Counted from the stretch's first letter, positions 35,801 to 45,356 are shown. The stretch is 64,000 nt of DNA from Algoriphagus aestuariicola (GCF_017254835.1 NZ_JAFKCW010000003.1:744001-808000), one strand, 5' to 3'. Made by a program: numbers and translations. Notes: generated from the letters alone by a model not told the origin.

Positions 35801-38800
35801 CTGTCAGAAATGGAATTGTTGGTCACAGTGACGCCGGGATTTCCTTCGAATGGAGGTACGGTGACTTCTAGGTAGCCAAAACCGAACTCATCGAGCCCGT
35901 AGACGGCATTCAATTGTTCTTCCCGCAAATAGACATTTGAGCCTTCGTAGAGATTTGTTCCACGGATGATCAACTTAAACTCTATCTCACCAGGATTTAC
36001 TCCTTCATCATACACCAATTCGATATTGTCTGGATTAGGCGCTGCTAGAGAAATCAATGCCCTATCTGCTCGAATGAGGCCTGCCCCAGATTTTATATCC
36101 TCGCCTGGCTCGTGCATATCCTGGGCGGATGCTTTGAGAACCCTTCGAATATCGTTCGGCAAGCTAACACCGATTCCACCCTCCCATTCCGTCGGGTTAG
36201 ATGCGGGATAATATTTGATGCGAGCCTGTTTGATCAAAGCGGCTACCGCGGCAGCATGGGGAGCGGCAGCTGATGTGCCATAGAAGTTCGGGAAATCGTC
36301 GCCTTCTAGATTGGGAGCGCCGAAACTCACTGTGGTATTTACTCCGTTGGGGGCTGTGAAATCTGGCTTCGCTCTCAGCTCCCTATTGGTTGTGGTTCCG
36401 CCTCTAGAAGAAAACGATGCTACGGTAAAAGGCTCTGTTCCACTTGGAACCAAAGCTGGGTCAAAGCCGAAGACGGAAGTATTCGCATAAAGAACAGCTC
36501 CCACCGTCATGGCACCTTCAGAATTAGCATGTCCTACGATGGTGGAAGCGTTGATGCCGTTTTGATCGTTCGGATCTAGCTCACCTCTGAAAACAACATA
36601 TTTAAAGTCGATACCCGTATTGGTGTCTAGGTCGGTGCAAGTTTCACACTCCCTTGCTATAACAAGTTCGACGGTAGTTTCTTGAGAAATGGTGAAAGAG
36701 AGAATTTCCAAGGGGTCGCCATTGGCATTGTCACGGTTGAAGCCATAAAGTGGAACACCGAAGTCTTTCAGGTAAATATCCAAATCGTATGCACTGCCTT
36801 GTTCATCAATTGAGTAAATGGGGTCATCCCATTGGAGGGCGATCATATAAACTGCGGGACCGTTTTCCCCGGGGAATACCTTGATGGATTGTGTAGTATT
36901 CCCATTGGCAAATTGATGTACTCTTCCCAACCCATTCCAAGTTCCTTTATTCAAGGGCAATGCAATATTCGGATCTGTTGTCGGAGTAAATGTGCCTTCA
37001 AACGATTTGCTTCCGAAGTTTCCTGCGGAAGTAAAATAGGATACACCATTGGCGGTAACCTCATTGATGGCCCTTGCTACTTTCCCATCTCTAAATGTTG
37101 GTTCTGTCATGTAGGTGATGTCGTCCACCAGGATGTCACTCCCCGCAGCGGCCATGTCGCGTATTCCTTGGGCAAAATCTCCGGCGGTAATGACTCCTGT
37201 GCGGAAACCAAGGTCGGCTCCTGGAGCGATGTCGAAAGCGATCTGCGCCATTGCGCGGCCCTCGTCAGTTCCGGTTCCAAATCTGCTGGGGAGATCTCTA
37301 AAAAAGAAAGTGGTTTCAGGCAAGTCTCCATTTGAAATGTCCGCGGCTAAGGTATTTACTCCGGGATCAGTTCGGGTGGCGTAGCTGTCAGAGAGTACGC
37401 CGATTTTGATACCCGTGCCGTCAATGGGCTGATCTCCCTCAAAATGGGTATACCCAGCTCTGACGAGATTTGAACGCATCACTCTGTCCCCCTGAGTTGT
37501 AGTTGCACCCTTGTTGGCAACGGGTGGAATAGCTGGCTGAACATGATTGATCACTTCGGGATATAGGTTCAGTTCTGGAAGTTTTTCGATCGGGAAGAAG
37601 CCTGCGATGATCAAAGAATAGGGATCTTGTTTGAGCTCTTCTTCATCTGGAGTTACAAAACCCAAGTTTTCCAAAATCGCCTTCGCCTCGGCAAATTTGT
37701 CCTTCATGTAGATCACTTCAATCAGGACTTCGTTTCCATCGATGTAGAATACTTCGTTGGATTCTACCACCTGGCCTCGACTGAATATTTCATGCAATGC
37801 AGTGAGTTCAGACCCGATAAGTGAATAGACTTTTCCCTGTGTACAAATACCAAAGATTTGCCTGTCGTTGACTGTCACGTTCAGGGTTTCAGCACTTCCG
37901 CAGCCTGCGGTCGTTGAAACCATGATTACATCACCATTTGTTACCAAAATCGATTCTGGAGTTGCTATTGTTTGACCGTTTCGGGTAAAAATCAGCTCTC
38001 CCTGATCAATGGAGGCAAAGTCATAGAGATTGGCAATGGCGTTGTTTCCTCCGTTTTCGGTACTGCACAACACAGCGTCGACGACTGAAAGACTGGGCGC
38101 AGTAGTATGGGTGACCTCAAGGCTGCATTCCGTTGGGCTGCAGGCGCCTTTGTTTTCTATTTCCAGCGAAACGCTACCAGAGCCCGACCATTCTACCGTG
38201 ATTGAATTGGTTCCTTGGCCGGAAATAATTTCGCCTGCTTCGGTGACAGTCCAAAAGTAAGACTTGGCTCCCTCGGGCGCTGAATATGAGGCAGAAGAGC
38301 CGGCACAAACTTCAACATCCCCCTCAATGGCACAGGCTGCATCAGAATCTATCACCTCAGAAGCTGCCTGCACAGAACGGCTTTGGCTTCCTACAGATTT
38401 TCCATTTAGTGAAACAACTCGGGTATGGTAAGGAGAGCCGTTGATGCTAGAGGCTGAATTTCCATCTCCCCAATCCTGTGCTTTGGCGATGTGTCCTCCC
38501 CAGGAAATTACGACGGTGTTGTAGGAGCTTTTTGCACCAAAAACTGAGAAGGATATCTTCAATCTGGTGACGGCGTTGTTTGCCGAAGTGTTTTGTTGTA
38601 GGACGTATTTGATTTGTGTGATTTTGCCTCCGTAGATGGCGATTTTTCTTTCAGCTTCAGACAGTTGGCCAAAACTTGTGGAAGGTTGAGGGGTACCATT
38701 TGGAGTGGGAATTGCCAAAAAATTTGGATTACCGGTACTGGGAATTACGGACTCACATATTCTATCGAAGCTTGTGATATAGTCAATTGCATTTTTTCCG

Positions 38801-39069
38801 TCCTTTTTCGTATCCCATTCTATTTCCAAGGTATGGTCTCCTGGGCGCAACTTTGAAATTGTCACACGATAGGGAATAGATTGTCCTTCAAAAAAATGGC
38901 TATTGCCGGAGTTGGAGTTTCCTGTTGACCAGACAACGGGGCTTTTCGGTACTTGGCCCACCCCACCATTTTGTCCCTGCTCCAGCTTGACGGTTTGGGA
39001 ATTTGCATAAGTAGCAACGAGGAGAAATAGAATCGCCAGTCCCTCGCGAAGAGTAGATAATCTTAGCAT
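32896..39069 (-). CDS. Giant exported S8-like serine peptidase with hexapeptide-repeat insert, MBG domains and T9SS sorting domain
   Basis: 2057 residues. Order: signal peptide (to about 25), a region with a PKD/Ig-like domain (about 250-340), a subtilase-like domain (about 545-960), beta-rich domains, a hexapeptide-repeat stretch (about 1310-1434), an MBG-type domain near 1620-1720, and a type IX secretion C-terminal sorting domain (last 85 residues, from AYPNPVRDILSL). The subtilase part has Asp561 in GVLSDSY and Ser933 in GTSAAAPH, but the position expected for the catalytic His carries DEGRAM with Glu603. It should be secreted by T9SS and may remain on the cell surface. Protease activity is likely but unproven. 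Confidence 0.88.
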   Translation of the reverse strand: MLRLSTLREGLAILFLLVATYANSQTVKLEQGQNGGVGQVPKSPVVWSTGNSNSGNSHFFEGQSIPYRVTISKLRPGDHTLEIEWDTKKDGKNAIDYITSFDRICESVIPSTGNPNFLAIPTPNGTPQPSTSFGQLSEAERKIAIYGGKITQIKYVLQQNTSANNAVTRLKISFSVFGAKSSYNTVVISWGGHIAKAQDWGDGNSASSINGSPYHTRVVSLNGKSVGSQSRSVQAASEVIDSDAACAIEGDVEVCAGSSASYSAPEGAKSYFWTVTEAGEIISGQGTNSITVEWSGSGSVSLEIENKGACSPTECSLEVTHTTAPSLSVVDAVLCSTENGGNNAIANLYDFASIDQGELIFTRNGQTIATPESILVTNGDVIMVSTTAGCGSAETLNVTVNDRQIFGICTQGKVYSLIGSELTALHEIFSRGQVVESNEVFYIDGNEVLIEVIYMKDKFAEAKAILENLGFVTPDEEELKQDPYSLIIAGFFPIEKLPELNLYPEVINHVQPAIPPVANKGATTTQGDRVMRSNLVRAGYTHFEGDQPIDGTGIKIGVLSDSYATRTDPGVNTLAADISNGDLPETTFFFRDLPSRFGTGTDEGRAMAQIAFDIAPGADLGFRTGVITAGDFAQGIRDMAAAGSDILVDDITYMTEPTFRDGKVARAINEVTANGVSYFTSAGNFGSKSFEGTFTPTTDPNIALPLNKGTWNGLGRVHQFANGNTTQSIKVFPGENGPAVYMIALQWDDPIYSIDEQGSAYDLDIYLKDFGVPLYGFNRDNANGDPLEILSFTISQETTVELVIARECETCTDLDTNTGIDFKYVVFRGELDPNDQNGINASTIVGHANSEGAMTVGAVLYANTSVFGFDPALVPSGTEPFTVASFSSRGGTTTNRELRAKPDFTAPNGVNTTVSFGAPNLEGDDFPNFYGTSAAAPHAAAVAALIKQARIKYYPASNPTEWEGGIGVSLPNDIRRVLKASAQDMHEPGEDIKSGAGLIRADRALISLAAPNPDNIELVYDEGVNPGEIEFKLIIRGTNLYEGSNVYLREEQLNAVYGLDEFGFGYLEVTVPPFEGNPGVTVTNNSISDSGQDGGSAGPEYFFDVVKKTIAIRADDVTKKYAQILEPFTASVLERIGNEWVPSELTLEEVGLTLNPENPDPSLRLLSFNSTIGGDLADVGTYIITASHPQTTFTFSDFFNYVGVAQEDGSLLYDGTNNDFGNYGPGIIKVEGLPITIKPKDLTGQLALEYGESIGNALDFEVIIPADLIEMDGKVKINDVEGLKNGIIAQYLQDLQLAKRPDDTSLPLGIFNGRTFINKANFVNKSFMVSARTMINARTMINSRTIINGRPIINSAFDVPVASFLDYLDDPDSQELKDVSINGRTMINARTMINARTLINGRVIINGRTLINARTLINGRVIINSRTIINSTGGSEEEAENNSLVIFGEKDLELAIEGENADIGKYYDFGEEVGESDDDFNLEFFSINMVTGTDVGQHIIIPGTFETRNFISSYLPADLEIYPAPLSAETSADPNLVVFGGSEPTFTTEFDGFKIRTNFLDSEGNEVTLEDNAESVVESISYSLFGSQASSPANSLIPAGIFEIDPAIKLFDPSNYVIGTITKGLLTVEKATPTVLVMGGIFEYNGEPIEVTASAYGIGGIEDLLDQSLITIEYEGVGETNYGPTAIAPSHPGTYRVKATFFGNENYLLASSAYETLLIVGCANESPEIREFETAMGAGNTSNPATIKKPANTKVGDLLIVGLMFEKGEAPSVTPLDKEWILIKRVNQKNQIAMVTYYKVVKSASEPDLYKFAIKQAPKWTMGITRITGADIYHPDGPIVSSRASSGNQSLIATAPSLTTLDCNTLVMLFYSNKSKATWTPPTGAIEVYDDPNQQQGLTSNMMSYIIQGDPGNTGDKSAKASISEQWVAQAIAIRPIGNGFESARTAPLSNEAYPELSVSENNSTLGEKGSTIELVAYPNPVRDILSLNLKGLVNEEPSEFSLVVLDAMGRVHQLRRTWHSDESRLELDFSQMHHGFYMININTLRGVKTIHIIKDP
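34768..35142 (-). repeat. Hexapeptide-repeat coding region (18-base tandem units) inside the giant peptidase
   Basis: Two arrays of six-residue units of the form I-N-[AGS]-R-[TV]-[MIL]. The first is at 34999-35142 (about eight units, the first ones degenerate) and the second at 34768-34929 (nine units, most of them near-identical). They are separated by about 23 residues without the motif. The DNA units are 18 bases long and diverged at synonymous positions. Hydrophobic residues every six positions are the hallmark of left-handed parallel beta-helices. Confidence 0.9.
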
Positions 39070-39547
39070 AATTAGTCTTTAGTCTAAAGAGTCCAATTGT
39101 TAAATCGAAATAGGTGTTGTTTAACTCAAGAAGCATCAAAAAGTAAGAAGAAGCATTTATTTGCTATCAAAATACAAAGTTAATCCTGTAAAATGGCTTT
39201 TCAGGACATTAAAAGTTTGATCAAAATATTCTAAACCAATGACTTAAAAGGTTATTCTGGATCAGTGGAGTTATAGAACAAGATTAAACCTTTAAAAAAT
39301 TTGACTATTTGATCCAGTAAACCATTTTTTAGAAAAAAATCTGTATTGAAAATTCTTGGTGTCAAGGAGTTTATATTCTTTTTCCCCAGCGAATTTTCGA
39401 TAAATGTATCTTATAATTCAGGTTTGAATGTGTTGCTGCCAAAGCAAGAGTGAGAGCAAGGGTGCAGTTGAAGGCTATCGTTTTATAAAATGAAAAGTGA
39501 GTATCTCTTTTTCATTAAATCGGAGGTTGCGGTAGTCTAGGAGTACT
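39070..39547. other. AT-rich intergenic region upstream of the giant peptidase
   Basis: 478 bases without a supported gene, between the permease stop and the peptidase start. It is markedly AT-rich with several short A/T runs, so it probably holds the peptidase promoter. The only discrete element seen is the inverted repeat at 39076-39090. Confidence 0.6.
39076..39090. promoter_or_regulatory. Inverted repeat just upstream of the giant peptidase start
   Basis: TCTTTAG-T-CTAAAGA is a perfect 7-base dyad six bases before the peptidase ATG (39069). So close to the start, it may be an operator overlapping the 5' leader or a small hairpin influencing translation. Confidence 0.4.
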
Positions 39548-40852
39548 TCATCTATTTGTAGTCTTTTGCTGTATTGTTTTGATCATGAAGTAAATTACAG
39601 TCAAGGCGACAAAGAAGACGGAGAGGCCTGTTTTCTCATATCCAGTAAGATAGGATAGAAAGAAAAGGATTATCCCCGCTGACAGGATTGGAACGGTATA
39701 TCCGAAAGGAATTTTGAAATACCCGGATTGAGCTACTTGTTTCTTTCGTAACGGGATGACCGAGAGACAAACCCCAAAATAAACCAGCAACATACTCGCG
39801 GAGGCAATTACCGCTAGCTCTCTGAATCCGCCAATCGCAGCTAAGGTGAAACCCAGTCCTGCGTAAAGAAGAATGGCCAAATAGGGTGTCTTGAACTTGG
39901 AGTGGATAGCAGCCAATTTGTCAATGGGGATGACCCGGTCACTGGCCAAACCGAAAATGACCCGGGGAAGATTGAGGATTTCTCCACTAAGCATACCAAA
40001 CATGGAAACGCCTGCTCCGATGATAAGCATCGTATAACCTACTGGACCAAACACCACTTGCGCAACCGCGGCCAGAGGAGCTTCTTTCGAGAGGACCAAC
40101 TGATCTCCCAGAATCCCTTGAGAGACTGTTTGGATCAGGATGTAAAGGATCAGGACGAAGAAAATCCCCAAGAAAATCGCCGTAGGAACAGTTTTTTGGG
40201 GGTTTTTGATTTCGCCACCGACAGTCAGTCCAGCGTCCCCGCCCTGAAAGGCGAAAAACAAAATCAAACAAGCCTCACCGAATTTTTCAAACGTAGGAGC
40301 GGATTCCCAATAGAGATTGCTGAAAGAGACGTCTTTCCAGCCGAAAAGAATCAGCAATATCAGAGGCGTGAGTTTGGCAACCGTGTTGATTTTGACCAGA
40401 CCGATCCCCTGCTTGACTCCGATGACATTCATGAAGGCCAAGCCAGAAAAAATCACAAACAGCAAGAGGACTCGGTTAACGGAGCCGGAGAATACGGGAA
40501 ATGCCAGAGCAATCAATTCTACCAAGGCATTGGCGACCGCAGCATCGGAAAAAACACTTCCGGTAACCATAAATACAGCCGACAAAAACCCGGTATATGG
40601 TCCAAAGGCGGTGGCTACATAGGCATATCCACCACCAGATCGGGTGACTTTGCTTCCTGCTTCCGCGAAGCAAAGCATGACTAAGGCAATCAAAAATCCG
40701 CAAAACAGGTAGACGATAATGCCCGACGAACCCATGATTTCCGCGACAATCGCAGGCAGGACAAAGATCCCCGCACCGACGATGATATTTACTATGTTGG
40801 CAGAGAGGCCCCAAACGCCGATTTCTCTTTTTAACTGACTGTCATCTCCCAC
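39548..40852 (-). CDS. APC-family amino acid permease
   Basis: 434 residues with about twelve hydrophobic segments and the APC signature near the N terminus: NIIVGAGIFVLPAIVAE near 20-36, where GAGIF marks the first broken helix, and EAGSKVTRSGGGYAYV near 64-79. It should import amino acids by proton or cation symport in the inner membrane. The substrate cannot be told from sequence. The gamma-glutamyltransferase gene lies 120 bases upstream on the same strand, so it could take up amino acids released from glutathione or gamma-glutamyl peptides. Confidence 0.92.
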   Translation of the reverse strand: MGDDSQLKREIGVWGLSANIVNIIVGAGIFVLPAIVAEIMGSSGIIVYLFCGFLIALVMLCFAEAGSKVTRSGGGYAYVATAFGPYTGFLSAVFMVTGSVFSDAAVANALVELIALAFPVFSGSVNRVLLLFVIFSGLAFMNVIGVKQGIGLVKINTVAKLTPLILLILFGWKDVSFSNLYWESAPTFEKFGEACLILFFAFQGGDAGLTVGGEIKNPQKTVPTAIFLGIFFVLILYILIQTVSQGILGDQLVLSKEAPLAAVAQVVFGPVGYTMLIIGAGVSMFGMLSGEILNLPRVIFGLASDRVIPIDKLAAIHSKFKTPYLAILLYAGLGFTLAAIGGFRELAVIASASMLLVYFGVCLSVIPLRKKQVAQSGYFKIPFGYTVPILSAGIILFFLSYLTGYEKTGLSVFFVALTVIYFMIKTIQQKTTNR

Positions 40853-40972
40853 AGGTATTCAATTATGACTTTTGATTTTATGATAAAACCCTTTGCCTTA
40901 TGTCAAGCAGAACTTCAATTTGCTATCACCCCGTTTTCTACTGAACACTGAGACTGCACACTGTTTACTGGA

Positions 40973-42661
40973 TCAATATGCTTTCGCCGCTCCGTCCTCA
41001 CTCGAAGAATCCGAAGCACCCACATATACTCCCAGGCTTGCGTCATAGGTGATTCCCATCAGGACACCCAGATTGGTGGTAGGCCTCAAAGTATGGCCCA
41101 TTTGTTCCAGCGCTTTTTTGGTATCCGGGGACAAAAGATTCCTTTCGTAAGTGATTTGATTAGGGAGCCATTGGTGGTGGATTTTCATCGCTTCAATAGC
41201 CCGGTCGATCCGCATGTCATAGACCAACACGTTCAAGACCGTCTGAAAAACCGTATTGATGATGGTTCTTCCTCCGGGACTTCCGATGACTAGGTAGGGC
41301 TTGCCATCTTTGGCAACAATAGTGGGAGTCATACTGGAAAGCATGCGTTTTTCAGGTGCTACGAGATTGGGATTGGAGCCGATTAGTCCCGTGGAAGTGG
41401 TGAATCCGGGAATTGGATTGAAGTCTCCCATCTCATTGTTGAAAATGAAGCCCAGTTTGGAAGATCCCATTTTTACGCCATAGGAATTTTCAAGGGTGTA
41501 AGTCATGGAGATGGCGTTTCCATCCTTGTCCACCACAGAGAAATGCGTGGTATGATCTCCCCCATACAGCTGCCCATAGCGGGACGAGTCACTTTTCGAG
41601 GCTTTGGTCAGATCCAGGTTTTTGAATCTCGCTTGCGCAAATTCCTTGGAAATCAAGTTTTCCACAGGCATTTCCGTATTGAAGTCCGGATCTCCCAAAA
41701 ATTCCGCCCGGTCGGCAAAAGCCCTACGCATGGCTTCGGCAACCAAATGGACATAGGCCGTGGAGTTAAACTCAACGTTTGAAATATCCGCCGCCTCCAT
41801 CAGGTTCATCATCTCGATCAGCGCTACCCCGCCAGAACTGGGTGGAGGCATGGAGAAAATCTCAAAATCTTTAAACTGCGTCTTCAGAGGTTTGCGCTCC
41901 ACCGCTTCGTACTTCGCCAAATCCTCTTGGGTGATGATTCCCCCATTGGCCTTCATGTACAATTCGATTTCCTCGGCGACTTTTCCTTTGTAGAATCCGT
42001 CACGACCATGATCTCGGATTTCCTCCAAAGTCTTGGCGAGGGCCGCTTGTTTCCAGAGTTCTCCCGGTGCGACGATTTCTCCATCGGTCCCTCTGAAATA
42101 GTCCTTCATGATGTCCCAAGACTCGTCACCGTTGGACATTCGGGTTGCGGCTCGATACAGTCCCCAAGACATGGGGAAACCTTTTTTGGCTAGTTTGATG
42201 GCTGGGTTGACTAAGTCCTTCCAGGGAAGTTTCCCATATTGTTGGTGTGCTTGATAGAGGCCGGCGACGGTGCCTGGGACTCCTACCGAAAGTAAGCCTT
42301 TGTGGTTGGAGTTGTCTTTGATCTTTCCGTTATCATCCAAAAACATGGTCGGGCTTGCTGCTAAAGGAGCTTTTTCCCTGAAATCAAAAGTGGTGACATC
42401 ACCATCAGATTTCATCAAGACGATGAAGCCGCCGCCTCCAATGTTGCCGGCTTCGGGATGAGTGACCGCCAAGGCAAAAGCTGTGGCGACAGTGGCGTCG
42501 ATGGCATTTCCACCCTTTTTCAAAATCTCAACCCCGATCTCAGAGGCCAAATAATGATCCGAGACCACCATTCCGTTTTTGCCATAGGTCTGGGAAAATG
42601 TGTTTTTTGAAAATCCGAGCCCTAGTAAAAATGCTATGAGCGTGTAAAGTGTAAACCTCAT
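40973..42661 (-). CDS. ggt: Gamma-glutamyltransferase
   Basis: 562 residues with a signal peptide (to about 23), so periplasmic. It is made as a precursor that cleaves itself before the nucleophilic Thr; here Thr371 of the TTHFSVVDKDGNA motif. Other conserved parts are GGGGFIVLMKSDG near 76-88 and GSPGGRTIINTVFQT near 457-471, in the small subunit. It transfers or hydrolyses the gamma-glutamyl group of glutathione and related peptides. It lies 32 bases downstream of the DUF3500 gene and upstream of the permease, all on one strand. Confidence 0.95.
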   Translation of the reverse strand: MRFTLYTLIAFLLGLGFSKNTFSQTYGKNGMVVSDHYLASEIGVEILKKGGNAIDATVATAFALAVTHPEAGNIGGGGFIVLMKSDGDVTTFDFREKAPLAASPTMFLDDNGKIKDNSNHKGLLSVGVPGTVAGLYQAHQQYGKLPWKDLVNPAIKLAKKGFPMSWGLYRAATRMSNGDESWDIMKDYFRGTDGEIVAPGELWKQAALAKTLEEIRDHGRDGFYKGKVAEEIELYMKANGGIITQEDLAKYEAVERKPLKTQFKDFEIFSMPPPSSGGVALIEMMNLMEAADISNVEFNSTAYVHLVAEAMRRAFADRAEFLGDPDFNTEMPVENLISKEFAQARFKNLDLTKASKSDSSRYGQLYGGDHTTHFSVVDKDGNAISMTYTLENSYGVKMGSSKLGFIFNNEMGDFNPIPGFTTSTGLIGSNPNLVAPEKRMLSSMTPTIVAKDGKPYLVIGSPGGRTIINTVFQTVLNVLVYDMRIDRAIEAMKIHHQWLPNQITYERNLLSPDTKKALEQMGHTLRPTTNLGVLMGITYDASLGVYVGASDSSSEDGAAKAY

Positions 42662-42692
42662 AAAGTGCTTTAGGTGTAATCTTTTTTATGGT

Positions 42693-43763
42693 TTAGTTAT
42701 GGTTGTGCTCCAAGCGATGCTTTTTCAGAATGTCCTCGCCGAAATTGTTTCCTTTTTCCCGCCAGATCGAGTGGATGTGGTTGGCATTGTCCAGAAAGCC
42801 AACGTTGTCGTATTCGATCAGGAAATCTGGAGAGTGAATGACGTAATAGTGGGGTTTCATGGGTTCATAGCTCCCAATCCAAGCAAAATAGACTTCATTC
42901 ATCCCTCTGGCATGAAGCTTGGCTAGATATTCCTCCGCCTTGGCAGGATGCAGATTTCCAATGTATTCTTCGATCAGATAGTGAAGTATTTTCTGCTGGC
43001 CCTCGTTTAGTTCCGCGCCCTTGATACCCTGAAATTCTTCGATCCATTGTGGACGATCGGGGCTGGTGATGATGTCCGTGGGCACTTTTCCCTCCAAGGT
43101 CGCTTTCGCCTTTTGCCCTTCGTCCAGTGCATTGATCAGCCAAAATCCATAGTCCTCTTCTTTGCTCAAAGGTCGAAGTCCGGCATATTGTGTATCCTCC
43201 ACGACAGCGGGATCTGAGCCTAGGAAGAAAGGTGTCATAGTGAATTGGCCTCCTGCTCCAGTCAAATTTATAGAGATGTGATGCCCTTCAAATTTTAGCC
43301 CCCATTCGCCATCGTCCTCGGGACTTCCCGCGATCGCCACGTAGTAGTTTCCATAGTCCCAATTGAGCCCACGGATCATCTTGATGGCGTTTTCATTGAT
43401 CTGGCCCCGGTTGAACTGAATCTCAAAGAGCTCGTGAAGAATGTCATCCACCTGCATGATGGAGAAGGTTTTCAAATAACCCTGAGAGCTCAGCATGGCG
43501 CTGAGGACTTGATGAAACGCAATCTTGCTGCCCTCCGAAAGATCCCCGTACCTAACTCCGGACCTTGCGGCTAAACCCAAAGGCAGATTAGTCCACTGGG
43601 TGCGGGTGCTATCCTCCATGGCAAATAGAATTTGGTTTTTTTGGGCTTCTTCCAGAGACTCCAGGAAAATGAGGGTTTTTGCCCTCATTTGGTCGATGGA
43701 CTGCGCATGGAGTGCTGGGGTAAACGCCCAAAGAAGTAATGCAATAAGGAATAAGAACCTCAT
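42693..43763 (-). CDS. Exported DUF3500 protein
   Basis: 356 residues with a signal peptide ending near LHAQ (21). The DUF3500 pattern is present: an N-terminal helical part (LIFLESLEEAQKNQILFAMED) and the strand-rich centre DDGEWGLKFEGHHISINL near 154-171, followed by TMTPFFLGSDPA. The C terminus keeps the family's YHVIHSPDFLIEYDN-like segment and a His-rich end. No reaction is established. It precedes gamma-glutamyltransferase by 31 bases on the same strand. Confidence 0.85.
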   Translation of the reverse strand: MRFLFLIALLLWAFTPALHAQSIDQMRAKTLIFLESLEEAQKNQILFAMEDSTRTQWTNLPLGLAARSGVRYGDLSEGSKIAFHQVLSAMLSSQGYLKTFSIMQVDDILHELFEIQFNRGQINENAIKMIRGLNWDYGNYYVAIAGSPEDDGEWGLKFEGHHISINLTGAGGQFTMTPFFLGSDPAVVEDTQYAGLRPLSKEEDYGFWLINALDEGQKAKATLEGKVPTDIITSPDRPQWIEEFQGIKGAELNEGQQKILHYLIEEYIGNLHPAKAEEYLAKLHARGMNEVYFAWIGSYEPMKPHYYVIHSPDFLIEYDNVGFLDNANHIHSIWREKGNNFGEDILKKHRLEHNHN

Positions 43764-44230
43764 GGTGTGTCTTGTTAAAGAGTAACAGGGCGTGAGTAAA
43801 TGCTCCGGATAGTTGGCGATTCATGCGATAGAGCGCCGGAACGAATGCTAGTCGTACTGGTTGCTGTTCGGGTTTTTGGATGCCTGGTATTTTTGGCAAT
43901 AGCCAACACTACCGGTGATGCACAAAGGAATCCTCAACATCGAAGAGCAGCTTTTACTAAAAAAGCATTTCTGAAAATATGAAAAAATCGGGAAGTTCCA
44001 ACTTGAGGATCAGGACAGTGGGCAAGGCAAATTGGTTTTCTCGAATGGAAGGGGATTATTTATTGCGGAAGATTGCCATAAGACTACTACCATACCAAAT
44101 GGTTTTAGGCTGGCTGATTTCGGAAAAGCTTTTGGATTTTGCAGCAATACCAATATCAGTCCCTGGCAATTTTGGAATATTGGGTGGGGAAAAAAGAAAA
44201 AGGAGATGGATCAGACCATCTCCCAAGGGC
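43764..44230. other. Intergenic stretch without recognisable gene
   Basis: 467 bases between the DUF3500 start and the DUF4286 stop. Several short frames exist on both strands, but none has a recognisable sequence or sensible start. No repeat, hairpin or RNA gene stands out. It may hold the promoter of the DUF3500-ggt unit near 43764-43850. Confidence 0.6.
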
Positions 44231-44533
44231 TCAGATGGACTCCAGAAGGGATCTGAAAGCAACCGCTCGATCCTGATAGCGTTCGGTGGTCTTTGCGCCA
44301 AGCAGCGAAGCATGCTTTTTTTCGTACTCCATCATCTTTTCTATGCTCTCTGTAAAGTATTGGATGCAATAGTTGGTGGAGCCATCTTCGGAATCGTGCA
44401 AGAGTCGGAAAAACTTATGCTCATGAAAAATCCCCGTTTCAAGGACCTCAGGAATGTGGATGTCTCTCATCCAAGAAACAAAGTCCTCTTCTATATCTGG
44501 GGTGACGTTTATGGTGATATTGTACAGAATCAT
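44231..44533 (-). CDS. DUF4286 family protein
   Basis: 100 residues, cytoplasmic. The family pattern is clear: MILYNITINVTPDIEEDFVSWM at the start and IHIPEVLETGIFHEHKFFRLL at about 25-45, then a short conserved C-terminal helix with RYQDRAVAFRS. The fold is probably ferredoxin-like. Function unknown; it is widespread in Bacteroidetes. It lies back-to-back with the carotenoid cluster (97 bases). Confidence 0.85.
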   Translation of the reverse strand: MILYNITINVTPDIEEDFVSWMRDIHIPEVLETGIFHEHKFFRLLHDSEDGSTNYCIQYFTESIEKMMEYEKKHASLLGAKTTERYQDRAVAFRSLLESI

Positions 44534-44630
44534 GAGTGAAGAAATGGGTTTTGGTTACTTTTGCTGCCAACAATAAAACGGCTCCCAAAGTTAAGCATCC
44601 CGAAACGAAACTTTGGCCTCAATTCCTGAT

Positions 44631-45296
44631 ATGCACAAATATGTCCCTTCGAGGGGAGAACCCCGATTTTCTAGATTGTTGATTGGTAGAATATTAATAG
44701 TTGCGATTTATCTGGTGGGAGTTATTGGCCTGAGCCTGCCTGAATATCAGGAGTTATTTTTGAAGCTGACGCCAGCGCAGCTTTTGCTTACGCTATTTCT
44801 TGTCCTATTCTACCACAAGGGATGGAATGATGCTTTTCCCATCTACGCGGCGGCTGCGTTTTGGATAGGATTTGGGTCCGAACTGATCGGTATACACACT
44901 GGATATCTTTACGGGGACTATGTGTACGGCAAGGCTCTGGGTCCCAAACTTTGGGAAGTCCCCATCGTCATTGGTGTCAATTGGTTTCTCCTCAGCTACC
45001 TCACTGGAACGGTTTTCCACAAGATTCCAAATGATTACTATGCGGCGTTTTTGGGAGCTTCGGCGATGACGGCCTTGGATTACATCATGGAGCCAGTCGC
45101 CACGGTATTGGATTTTTGGGTGTGGAAATTTGACATCATCCCTCCAGCCAACTATGCGGGATGGTTTGGCGTGTCCTTTCTGATCCATTTGATCTACCGA
45201 AAGGCGAATTTTGAAAAGACTAATCCCATCGCGGCATTTCTTCTGATGGCCATGATTCTGTTCTTTACTATATTGAATTTTACGTTGGACATATGA
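44631..45296 (+). CDS. cruF: Carotenoid biosynthesis membrane protein, CruF-like (carotenoid 1,2-hydratase family)
   Basis: 221 residues from the ATG at 44631; a TTG six codons upstream is also open. Polytopic, with about seven hydrophobic segments. DUF422/CruF-type motifs are present: TGYLYGDYVYG near 101-111, WEVPIVIGVNWFLLSY near 118-133 and AMTALDYIMEPVA near 151-163. CruF hydrates the psi end of carotenoids to give 1-hydroxy-1,2-dihydro ends. It sits at the head of the carotenoid cluster on the same strand as the other genes. Some DUF422 members act on other carotenoid ends, so hydratase activity is likely rather than proven. Confidence 0.75.
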   Translation: MHKYVPSRGEPRFSRLLIGRILIVAIYLVGVIGLSLPEYQELFLKLTPAQLLLTLFLVLFYHKGWNDAFPIYAAAAFWIGFGSELIGIHTGYLYGDYVYGKALGPKLWEVPIVIGVNWFLLSYLTGTVFHKIPNDYYAAFLGASAMTALDYIMEPVATVLDFWVWKFDIIPPANYAGWFGVSFLIHLIYRKANFEKTNPIAAFLLMAMILFFTILNFTLDI

Positions 45297-45356
45297 ATCG
45301 GATCAAATCTCTGGTCCACGGAGATTCAGCTGGAAAAATTTAGGGGGAAAAAATAG

